Positions 44,757-52,645 of a stretch of 64,000 nucleotides of DNA are shown one piece after another (position 1 is the first letter of the stretch; every line of letters begins with the position of its first letter). The position numbers and the translations under genes were made by a program. Source of the DNA: Pseudomonas sp. TH31 (lineage in GTDB: Bacteria > Pseudomonadota > Gammaproteobacteria > Pseudomonadales > Pseudomonadaceae); contig NZ_JAEKEZ010000038.1 of NCBI RefSeq assembly GCF_016650815.1, forward strand, positions 489,513 to 553,512, written 5' to 3'. The notes beneath the pieces were generated by a model. That model was given only the letters and a program-made list of their open reading frames with translations. It was not told where the DNA came from and searched no databases.

Positions 44757-47144
44757 TCATTTGATCGGCGGTTTTTTCGTACCTTTCTTGACCTTGGCCG
44801 TTTTGCGCACGGGCTCTTTCACCTCCGCGACGCAGGGGGCCGCAGGGAGTAAAGGCTCGGGCTCTTCTAACACATCCGCTTCGCCGGGCGGTTGGGTCAG
44901 GTTGAAACCCGGCAGGGGTACTTCAAGCAGGGTGTGCAGCTCGCACCAGAAGCCGTGTCCGGTCGCGGTATCGCTCAGCAACTCTGGTAACAGGTTGGCG
45001 ACGGCAGCCAATACCTGCTGACGTTCTTCGGTTTCGGGCAGCAACAGCGGCAGGCTGCGCAGGCTTTCTTGCGGGTGAGCGAGTACCAGCATTTTCTGGG
45101 CTTGCAGGGTTTCGCGCAGGTTCAGCGGTTCGGCACTGTGGTCCTGCAGCAAGATCTGCAATTGCTGCAGCAGGTTTTCCAGATTGGCCTTGCCCGGTTC
45201 GTCGCTGTCGCGTTCCAGCAGGAGCAGAATGCGGATCAAGGCTTCCATCAGGCCGCCAAGGGGCAGGGCGGTTTCCAGGTGTTCGAGCAACTGTTTGTCG
45301 TGCTGCTCGGCGTGGGCCTGAAGATCGCGCTTCGGTGTGTTGCCATCGAGGCTATCGAGTGCGCCATACACGCCGTAGAAACACAGTTCCTGAGTCGCAT
45401 CGCGCAGATCGCGGTAGCCGTTCAGCGCGTCCTGAATCTGGTTGGAAAACAACGCCTGCCAGGCCAGCAACGGATTGTCCGGGGCGACGGGGCGACGATC
45501 CTTGCGCACTTGCGCAGCGCTGCCAGCCAGCCACCACAGCGCCGGGTTCAAACTGCTCCAGAGCACCTGCTGCTGATGGAAGGGATGGGCCTTGCGCATC
45601 AGCTCGGCGCCTGGCTCGTTGATAAGCGGGCGCAACCACGGACGAACAAAAGCGTCGTAGAGGCTGTTGTTGATGCGTGAGGCGCGCTCGACCAAGGCGA
45701 ATTCGCGATCATCATCGCGGGCTGGCTGCACGTTGCCGTGGATGTCGGCGATGTGCCGGGGTTCGAAACGCACCGCGTATTGCGTGTCGGGTAGATCGTC
45801 GATCAGCATTTCATAGAGCCCGGCGGGCAGGGCGTTGATGGTTTCGACCGCGCCCAGCAACTCACGGTGCTCACGTCGGGCGACTTCGCCGGAAACGAAG
45901 ATGCCGAGATGGCCGATGCTGGCGTGACGCAGGTAGACAATGGTGCGCCCGGCGTTTTGCAGGGCGAGGTCGCTGGGGTACACATCGGCGATCCAGTCCA
46001 GCGCCTGTTGCGGCGAGGTGATGTTGTCGCCAAAGGAGCAAAACACCACCACGGGCACTTCGATGCGCTTGAGGTCGAGCCCGCTGCTCTTGCGGCCCAA
46101 GCCGCCGGACAGCTGATTGCCGATGAACAGGTCGTCGACAATCATCTCGATTTCTTCGCTGTTGAGCAGCGTCGGGCTGCCCCACCAGCGTTCGAAATCG
46201 AGGAAGCGTGCCGCTTCGGTGTCGACTTCGCTGAACAGGTGGTAGTACTTGCCCCAGTAGGCGTTGGCCGGATCGAGGTTTTCGAAATTACTGACCAGCC
46301 AGGTGCCGTCGAATCGGTCGTTGCCCAGGTCACTGCCCAGGCGCGCCATCCAGCCGCCACCCAGCAAACCGCCGGTGTAGCGCATCGGATTGCGCCCGTT
46401 GACCCCGGCCCAGTACGACAACGGCGCACCATTGACGATGATCAACCCCGGCAGTTCTGGCCGCGTTGCCGCCAACCCCATCAGCGCCCAGCCAGCCTGG
46501 CAGTTGCCGATCACCACCGGTTTGGCGCTGTCGGGATGCCGCGCACTGACCACTTCGATGAACTGCGCCTGCGCCGCGATAATATCCGCCAGGGTTTGCC
46601 CGGGACTTGGCGAGTGACTGAAGCTGATGAAATAGGTGGGATGACCGGCGCGCAGGCTTTCGCCGATGACCGAATCCTGTTTGAAACCGCCGATCCCGGA
46701 GCCGTGGCCGCCGCGCGGGTCAATGATGATCACCGGTTGCTGGTTGTCGATCGATTGCTCCGGGCTGCTGAGGATGCGTAACAGTGAGTAGTTGACCGGG
46801 CGCGCCAGGTCCGCACCGTTGAGCAGGGTTTCATGGTCGAACTTGAGCAACAGCGGAAAACCAGCGCGCTCATGGGCCAGGGTGTTGTCGCCGCGTTGAC
46901 GCAAGGTGTCCCAGAACAACAGGCTGCGTTGGCTCAGGTCAGTGAAGTATTCCTGCCAGTCAGCCGCCGTAGGTTGTTTGAACTGGCCTTGGCTTAGCGG
47001 CGCGAAGGTTTTTGCCTGGCGCTGCTGCACGGCGTCGAGCACGTTGCGAGTGTTGAGCTGTTGCAGGTGATTCAGGTGCTCGAACAAACCGACCGTCGGG
47101 GACAGCGTTTGTTCTTGCGATGCAATAATTTCTTCCTGGCCCAT
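44757..47144 (-). CDS. DUF3141 alpha/beta-hydrolase-like protein
   Basis: A 795-residue protein with an N-terminal PHA-synthase-like alpha/beta hydrolase region: VIIIDPRGGHGSGIGGFKQDS, and the nucleophile elbow position reads GNCQAGW with Cys instead of Ser, as in PHA synthases. A HASIGHLGIFVS His motif follows. The C-terminal third is helical and ends in a Lys-rich tail (KTAKVKKGTKKPPIK). The family is DUF3141 and its biochemical activity is not established. Its position inside the PHB locus and divergent from phaP supports a role in polymer metabolism, for example as a synthase or depolymerase relative. Confidence 0.85.
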   Translation of the reverse strand: MGQEEIIASQEQTLSPTVGLFEHLNHLQQLNTRNVLDAVQQRQAKTFAPLSQGQFKQPTAADWQEYFTDLSQRSLLFWDTLRQRGDNTLAHERAGFPLLLKFDHETLLNGADLARPVNYSLLRILSSPEQSIDNQQPVIIIDPRGGHGSGIGGFKQDSVIGESLRAGHPTYFISFSHSPSPGQTLADIIAAQAQFIEVVSARHPDSAKPVVIGNCQAGWALMGLAATRPELPGLIIVNGAPLSYWAGVNGRNPMRYTGGLLGGGWMARLGSDLGNDRFDGTWLVSNFENLDPANAYWGKYYHLFSEVDTEAARFLDFERWWGSPTLLNSEEIEMIVDDLFIGNQLSGGLGRKSSGLDLKRIEVPVVVFCSFGDNITSPQQALDWIADVYPSDLALQNAGRTIVYLRHASIGHLGIFVSGEVARREHRELLGAVETINALPAGLYEMLIDDLPDTQYAVRFEPRHIADIHGNVQPARDDDREFALVERASRINNSLYDAFVRPWLRPLINEPGAELMRKAHPFHQQQVLWSSLNPALWWLAGSAAQVRKDRRPVAPDNPLLAWQALFSNQIQDALNGYRDLRDATQELCFYGVYGALDSLDGNTPKRDLQAHAEQHDKQLLEHLETALPLGGLMEALIRILLLLERDSDEPGKANLENLLQQLQILLQDHSAEPLNLRETLQAQKMLVLAHPQESLRSLPLLLPETEERQQVLAAVANLLPELLSDTATGHGFWCELHTLLEVPLPGFNLTQPPGEADVLEEPEPLLPAAPCVAEVKEPVRKTAKVKKGTKKPPIK

Positions 47145-47258
47145 GGTGATCTCCTGACACTGTGCGGGGGAGCCGTCAGCCAGACTAGCAATGGCTAGGC
47201 CGAATATCGGATTTTCACGAGTCTATAGCGAATAACTCCGCAGGGAGTACCGTTTATT

Positions 47259-47305
47259 TTGCAGTGCACAAAATATCCGTTGCCAAATGGTTTTGTGCAC
47301 TGCAA
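47259..47305. promoter_or_regulatory. Inverted repeat in the DUF3141-phaP intergenic region, candidate PhaR operator
   Basis: TTGCAGTGCACAAAA (47259-47273) and TTTTGTGCACTGCAA (47291-47305) are exact reverse complements separated by 17 bases. The TGC/GCA-rich half-sites fit PhaR binding sites described in other PHB producers. The repeat lies 84 bp before the phaP ATG and 115 bp before DUF3141 on the other strand. Confidence 0.7.
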
Positions 47306-47388
47306 TATCAAGCCAATCGCGATGACTGCCCGGATCGCTGTCGCGTCCTCAGGCCTGAATGGGCCTTCCAGTACCAGGAGATTTCAGC

Positions 47389-47958
47389 ATGTCTTTTTTC
47401 AACTCGGAAAAACTGCAAGCCACTCAGAAAGCCAACCTCGACCTGTTGCAGCAAATCAGCGGCAAAGTCTTCGCCAGCGTTGAGCAACTGAGCCAGTTGC
47501 AGTTCAAGGCACTGCGCGACTCCACCGAAGAACACTTCGAAGGTGTGCGCAAGTTGTTGGCGGTACGTGATCCACAGGGCTTCGCTGATTTGCAGGCGTC
47601 GTTCACTCAACCGAGCGCGCAAACCGAACGTCTGGCCGAGTTCAATCGTCAGGTTCAAGCGCTGATCGTCGGCACCCAGTCGGACATCGCCAAACTGACC
47701 GAACGTCAGGTCGAGGCCGGCACTCAGCAGGTGAATGAGTTTGTTGAGTCGATCAGCAAGAATGCCCCGGCTGGCTCCGAGCCAGTGGTCGCAGCCTTCA
47801 AGTCGGGCCTGGCGAATGCCAGCACTGTGTTCGAGAGCGCACAGAAGGCCGTAAAACAGGCGTCCGATGTGGCTCAGAGCGGTTTCGACGCAGCGACTGC
47901 CGCCGCCGGCAAAGCCGCTCCGGAAGCGGGGGCCAAGGCCTCCCACGGTAACAAGTAA
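47389..47958 (+). CDS. phaP: Phasin (PHA granule-associated protein)
   Basis: A 189-residue amphipathic helical protein that coats PHB granules. The Phasin_2-type pattern is seen in FNSEKLQATQKANLDLLQQISGK and SVEQLSQLQFKALRDSTEEH, then heptad-rich helices and an Ala/Lys tail ending GKAAPEAGAKASHGNK. ATG at 47389 has CCAGGAG upstream. It is single, with a terminator 25 bp after the stop. The inverted repeat at 47259-47305 is the probable PhaR control site. Confidence 0.9.
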   Translation: MSFFNSEKLQATQKANLDLLQQISGKVFASVEQLSQLQFKALRDSTEEHFEGVRKLLAVRDPQGFADLQASFTQPSAQTERLAEFNRQVQALIVGTQSDIAKLTERQVEAGTQQVNEFVESISKNAPAGSEPVVAAFKSGLANASTVFESAQKAVKQASDVAQSGFDAATAAAGKAAPEAGAKASHGNK

Positions 47959-47964
47959 GTCACA

Positions 47965-48513
47965 TCAGGCTGGCGGTACCGATGGCGATGGGATTATTCC
48001 CCATCGCCATTTTTTCGGCTCGTTATCGGCGGCAGGCTTGGCGCCGAACATACCGAACATGTTCTGGGTATTGAGGTACAACGCCTTGGACTGGTCGACA
48101 TACTGGCGCATCAAGTCCTGCATCACCGGCGCCTGCTGGTGCATGAAGGTGCTCCAGGCTTCGGTCGACTGGGCGCCGGTCTGGGACTGGATGTCGATGA
48201 CGGTCTGGATGCTTTTATCCAGGTAGCTGCCGAGCACGCCTTGATACGGGCCGTAGAACTGGATGATGCCCATCAGCATTTCGCTGCTGAAGATCGGCTC
48301 TCCGCCGCTTTCGGCTTCCAGGATGACTTGCAGCAGAATACTGCGGGTCAGGTCCTCGCCACTTTTGGCATCGACCACCTGGAACGGGACTTTATCGACC
48401 ACCAATTGACGAATATCGGCCAGGGTCAAGTGGCTGCTGGTGTGGGTGTCGTACAGGCGGCGATTGGGGTATTTCTTGATCAGGCGGGGAGTGTTCCGAC
48501 TGTTATCTGTCAT
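47965..48513 (-). CDS. phaR: Polyhydroxyalkanoate synthesis repressor PhaR
   Basis: A 182-residue repressor that binds DNA and PHB granules. The N-terminal PHB/PHA accumulation regulator domain is unmistakable (RLIKKYPNRRLYDTHTSSHLTLADIRQLV, then EDLTRSILLQVILEAESGG), followed by helical repeats (MGIIQFYGPYQGVLGSYLDKSI). The ATG at 48513 starts MTDNSRNTPR; an upstream ATG at 48549 is possible but less conserved. It is convergent with phaP, whose promoter it should control. Confidence 0.9.
   Translation of the reverse strand: MTDNSRNTPRLIKKYPNRRLYDTHTSSHLTLADIRQLVVDKVPFQVVDAKSGEDLTRSILLQVILEAESGGEPIFSSEMLMGIIQFYGPYQGVLGSYLDKSIQTVIDIQSQTGAQSTEAWSTFMHQQAPVMQDLMRQYVDQSKALYLNTQNMFGMFGAKPAADNEPKKWRWGIIPSPSVPPA
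47983..48015 (+). terminator. phaP terminator inside the phaR coding end
   Basis: TGGCGATGGG (47983-47992) pairs with CCCATCGCCA (48000-48009), followed by TTTTTT to 48015. It also encodes, on the minus strand, the last codons of PhaR (around KKWRWGIIPSP). Confidence 0.85.
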
Positions 48514-48578
48514 GCGGGGCGTCTCGTGGCGAGCCTGATTTAAAGGCATCTTAACCTTCTTTGGTGCCCTTGAGGCCG

Positions 48579-48656
48579 CCTTCGCGAGCAGGCTCGCTCC
48601 CACACTGGTTCTGCGGCGTTCACAAATCCCTGTGGGAGCGAGCCTGCTCGCGAAGA
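48579..48656. repeat. REPIN (inverted REP doublet)
   Basis: Arms 48579-48604 and 48631-48656 are reverse complements with core GGGAGCGAGCCTGCTCGCGA, separated by 26 bases. It is located upstream of phaR. Confidence 0.85.
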
Positions 48657-48687
48657 GGCCCGCCAGAACACCAAATATTCACGCCCG

Positions 48688-48720
48688 AAAAAAGGGACTC
48701 GCCGTTAAGCAAGTCCCCTT
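48688..48720 (-). terminator. Intrinsic terminator retained after the oprD relic
   Basis: On the minus strand GGGACT...AGTCCC (plus 48694-48717) is followed by TTTTTT (plus 48688-48693). It lies 18 bp after the relic's stop codon. Confidence 0.75.
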
Positions 48721-48737
48721 CGTGATACTGCATTCAC

Positions 48738-48935
48738 CTACCAGATCGGCAAGCTATAGCTGACGATCAACCGATTCTCATCCAGATCACTGCCAAAGTT
48801 GGTCGAGCGCACGGTCGCATTGCGCCATTTCACCCCAACGTTCTTTAACGGGCGACTCTGCACGACATAGCCGATATCGGTATCGCGCTCCCATTCCTTA
48901 CCCTCGGGGCGATTGATGCCCAGGTCGCACGAACG
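48738..48935 (-). pseudogene. C-terminal remnant of an OprD-family porin gene
   Basis: The minus strand reads GINRPEGKEWERDTDIGYVV, then QSRPLKNVGVKWRNATVRS and DENRLIVSYSLPIW with a stop at 48738-48740. These are the last three beta strands of an OprD porin. Upstream of about 48935 the homology stops abruptly 40 bp before the end of the acyl-CoA dehydrogenase gene, and no start is possible. It is a relic of a deletion, still with its own terminator. Confidence 0.8.
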
Positions 48936-48972
48936 CCCAAAGAGGAGCGGGGCGCCGCGTGCGGTTCAATCG

Positions 48973-50744
48973 TTAGAACTGTTCGGCACTCAGGCCATAC
49001 AAGGAGCCGCTGCCCGCGCGAATGGATTGCTCCAGGCTCAGAATGCGCGGGAGCAGGCGCTCGATATAGAAGTCAGCGGTGGCCACCTTCGCCCCATAAA
49101 AGACCGGATCTTCGCTGCTTTTTTCTTTGCGACTTGCGCCATGCGCGCCCAAAGCCAGGCGTAGGCGACGTAGCCGAACAGGTGCAGGTATTCCACTGAC
49201 GCGGCGCCGATTTCATTGCGATTGGTCGCGGCCTGGTCTTGCAGCCAGTCGCTGAGGTTTTCCAGACGCTGCACGGCATCGAACAGTTGAGCGCAGTAGG
49301 GCGCGTCGGGCTGATGGGCGAAGTGGCGGATCTCGCCGGTGAACTGGCGCAGCGCTACGCCGCTGTCGGCCAGCACTTTGCGCCCGAGCAGATCCAGTGC
49401 CTGAATGCCGTTGGTGCCTTCGTAGATTTGTGCGATGCGCACGTCACGGACCAATTGTTCCTGGCCCCATTCGCGGATGTAGCCATGGCCACCGAACACT
49501 TGCTGGCCGTGTATGCAGCTTTCAAGGCCGGTGTCGGTGAAAAACGCCTTGGCCACCGGTGTCAGCAGCGCGACCAGGCTTTGCGCGTTGTCTCGCTCCC
49601 GGAAGTTATCGGAAAACTTTGCCAAATCCAGTTGCTGCGCGACATAACTGGCGAACGCGCGGCCACCTTCGGTCAGGGCTTTCATGCTCAGCAGCATCCG
49701 GCGTACATCGGGGTGAACGATGATCGGATCGGCGATCTGGTTCGGGGCCGTGGCACCGGTCGGGGAGCGGCTCTGCAGCCGTTCGCGGGCGTAGGCCACT
49801 GCGCTCTGATAGGACGCTTCTGCGCAGCCGATGCCCTGGATGCCGATCGACAAGCGTTCGTAGTTCATCATGGTGAACATCGCCGCCAGGCCTTTGTTGG
49901 CTTCGCCCACCAGCCAGCCGCTGGCGCCGTCGAAGTTCATCACGCAAGTGGCCGAGGCCTTGATGCCCATCTTGTGTTCGATCGAACCACAGCTCACGGC
50001 GTTGGCATGGCCCAGGGAGCCGTCGGCATTCACCAGCATTTTGGGGACCACAAACAGCGAGATACCTCGTGGACCCGCCGGTGCGTCCGGTAGTTTGGCC
50101 AGCACCAGATGAATGATGTTTTCGGTCAGGTCCTGATCGCCACCGGTGATGAATATCTTGCTGCCGCTGAGGCTGTAACTGCCGTCCGCCCGGGGCTCGG
50201 CTCGGGTGCGAATGATCCCCAGGTCCGTCCCGGCATGTGCTTCGGTCAGGCACATGGAGCCGGCCCAACGGCCTTCGTACATTGGCGGCAGGTAGAGGTT
50301 TTTCAATTCTTCGCTGGCGTGGGCATCCAGGGCCAGGCAGGCGCCGGAACTCAATGCCGAGTACAGCGCAAAGCTTGAATTGGCACCGTAGAGCATTTCT
50401 TCGAACTGCACGGCGAGCATCTTTGGCATGCCCATGCCACCGAAATCGGCGTTACCGGACAAACCGACCCAACCGCCTTCGATGTAGGTGGCGTAAGCCT
50501 GTTTGAAGCCCACGGGTGTGGTGACTTGACCGTAGACCCAATGCGCGCCTTCCTCGTCGCCGCTGCGATTGAGCGGTGCAATCAGATGCGAGGTGACTTT
50601 CGCCGCTTCCTCAAGAATGGCGTCGGCCGTATCGGCATCGATATTGTCGGCCAGGGCTGGCAGGCGTGCCCACAGGGCGGGGGCGTCGAACACTTCATGC
50701 AGCACGAAGCGCATGTCACGCAATGGGGCGTTGAATTCGGGCAT
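48973..50744 (-). CDS. Acyl-CoA dehydrogenase (long form; frameshifted near 3' end in this sequence)
   Basis: A FAD enzyme of the ~590-residue acyl-CoA dehydrogenase branch (AidB/DmdC/FadE5-like). Typical motifs: MCLTEAHAGTDLG, KIFITGGDQDLTENI, the C-terminal YEGTNGIQALDLLGRK with the catalytic region, and a C-terminal extension domain. The frame as given ends in an unrelated tail. Adding one A to the run at 49119-49124 restores KKKSSEDPVFYGAKVATADFYIERLLPRIL and an end in YGLSAEQF at 48973. It lies 111 bp after the acyl-CoA ligase gene; together they activate and oxidise a fatty or branched acid. Confidence 0.87.
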
Positions 50745-50855
50745 AACGTGAACCTCTTGGGGCGGTTGTGCGAGGGGCGGTGTCGAATTTGGCGTGCACG
50801 AACCCGATACGGCAGGTACGAGGCCTGCCGCCTGGGTGATACAGCATCGGTTGAG

Positions 50856-52478
50856 TTAGAGCGCCTGGGCCCGGTCGCGCAGCACGTACTTCTGGATTTT
50901 GCCGGTGGAGGTCTTCGGCAGCAGGGTGAAGATCACCGTGCGTGGCACTTTGAAGCCGGCCAGGTGTTCGCGACAGAAACTGATGATGTCCGCCTCGCGC
51001 ACATCCTGGTGATCAGCCTTCAAGGTGATAAAGGCGCAAGGGGTTTCGCCCCATTTTTCGTCGGGACGGGCCACCACCGCGGCTTCCATCACACCGGGAT
51101 GGCGGTAGAGCACGCCTTCGAGTTCGATGGTGGATATGTTCTCGCCGCCGGAAATGATGATGTCCTTGAGCCGATCCTTGATCTCGACGTAACCGTCGGG
51201 ATGACACACCGCCAGGTCGCCGGTGTGGAACCAGCCGCCTTCAAACGCTTCGGCGGTGGCCGTCGGGTTCTTCAGGTAACCCTTCATCACGGTGTTGCCG
51301 CGCATGAAGATCTCGCCGATGGTCTTGCCGTCGCGCGGGGTCGGTTTCAGCGTCGTCGAGTCACCGACCATCACGCCTTCGAGTGTCGGATAACGTACGC
51401 CCTGGCGGGATTTGACCTGGGCTCGCTCATCCAGAGGCAATTCATCCCACTCGGCATGCCAGGCGCAAAGTGTCACCGGGCCATAGGTTTCGGTCAGGCC
51501 ATAGACGTGGGTGACTTTGATGCCCATTTCTTCCACGGCACCGATCACTTTGGCCGGCGGAGCAGCGCCCGCGACCATGGCGTTGACCGGATGATCGATG
51601 GCGGCCTTCGCCGATTCCGGCATGTTGACCAGGGCATTGAGCACGATCGGCGCGCCGCACAGGTGAGTGACCTGGTGTTCGCGGATCAGCGTGAGGATTT
51701 TCTGTGGATCGACCCGACGCAGGAACACATGCACCCCGGCCAATGCGGTGATGGTCCACGGGTAGCACCAACCGTTGCAATGGAACATCGGCAGGGTCCA
51801 GAGGTACACCGGATGGTTGCCCATCGCCCAGGTCATCTGGTTGCCCAGCGCGTTCAAGTAGGCACCGCGATGGTGATAGACCACGCCTTTTGGATTGCCG
51901 GTGGTGCCGGAGGTGTAGTTCAGCGAGATGGCTTGCCATTCGTCATCCGGCCATTGCCAGGCGAACTGCGGATCGCCTTCTGCCAGCAGCGCTTCATAGT
52001 CCAGGTCGCTGACGGCTTGGCCTTCGCCGTATTCGAGGTCATTGACGTCGATCACCAGCGGCGGGTGATCGAGCATGCCGATGGCGGCGTGAATCACATG
52101 GTGGAATTCACGGTCAGTGATCAGCACCCTGGCTTCGCCGTGTTGCAGCATGAACGCAATGGCTTCGGCATCCAGGCGCACGTTCAGCGGGTTGAGCACG
52201 GCGCCAATCATGGGTACGCCAAAATGCACTTCCAGCATCTCGGGGATGTTGGGCAGCATCACGGCGACGGTGTCGTCCTTGCCGATCCCGCGGCCCGCCA
52301 GTGCCGACGCCAGGCGCCGGCAGCGCGCATAGGTCTGCGCCCAGGTGCGGCGGATCGAACCATGGATGACGGCGGGGTAGTCGGGGTAAACGTGAGCGGT
52401 ACGCTCGATGAAGCTGAGCGGAGACAGGGCAATATGATTGACAGCCGTAGGGGCAAGCCCTTGTTCGAAGATCGACAT
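50856..52478 (-). CDS. Acyl-CoA synthetase (AMP-forming, medium-chain/DmdB-AlkK type)
   Basis: A 540-residue adenylate-forming ligase that activates a carboxylic acid to its CoA ester. The P-loop YTSGTTGNPKGVVY, the A5 motif VYGLTETYGP, DGYVEIKDRLKDII and the C-terminal Lys in SSTGKIQKY-type motif (KTSTGKIQKYVLRD) are present. The N-terminal FIERTAHVYPDYPAVIHG and THLCGAPIVLNALVN follow the AlkK/DmdB branch. It is divergent from the sensor kinase gene and probably co-transcribed with the acyl-CoA dehydrogenase downstream. The precise acid is not fixed by sequence. Confidence 0.9.
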   Translation of the reverse strand: MSIFEQGLAPTAVNHIALSPLSFIERTAHVYPDYPAVIHGSIRRTWAQTYARCRRLASALAGRGIGKDDTVAVMLPNIPEMLEVHFGVPMIGAVLNPLNVRLDAEAIAFMLQHGEARVLITDREFHHVIHAAIGMLDHPPLVIDVNDLEYGEGQAVSDLDYEALLAEGDPQFAWQWPDDEWQAISLNYTSGTTGNPKGVVYHHRGAYLNALGNQMTWAMGNHPVYLWTLPMFHCNGWCYPWTITALAGVHVFLRRVDPQKILTLIREHQVTHLCGAPIVLNALVNMPESAKAAIDHPVNAMVAGAAPPAKVIGAVEEMGIKVTHVYGLTETYGPVTLCAWHAEWDELPLDERAQVKSRQGVRYPTLEGVMVGDSTTLKPTPRDGKTIGEIFMRGNTVMKGYLKNPTATAEAFEGGWFHTGDLAVCHPDGYVEIKDRLKDIIISGGENISTIELEGVLYRHPGVMEAAVVARPDEKWGETPCAFITLKADHQDVREADIISFCREHLAGFKVPRTVIFTLLPKTSTGKIQKYVLRDRAQAL

Positions 52479-52593
52479 GTTCGGGTACTCGGTGGCTGAT
52501 TGTTAGCTCTATAGATGACCTTTCAGCGTAGCCGCCGGGATCAACTTTTATGTCCGGCTTGCTTTATATAACAATCAGCCACGGATATGGAAG

Positions 52594-52624
52594 TACAACC
52601 TAGGTTGTATAGTATATATACTAT
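52594..52624. promoter_or_regulatory. Two adjoining perfect palindromes in the ligase/kinase divergent region
   Basis: TACAACCTAGGTTGTA (52594-52609) and ATAGTATATATACTAT (52609-52624) are both perfect 16-bp palindromes sharing one base. They lie 115 bp upstream of the acyl-CoA ligase ATG and 21 bp before the ATG at 52646. They are the best candidates for the binding site of the FixJ-like regulator and/or a core promoter element. Confidence 0.7.
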
Positions 52625-52645
52625 ATTGCATTCTTCTGGCGCTAA

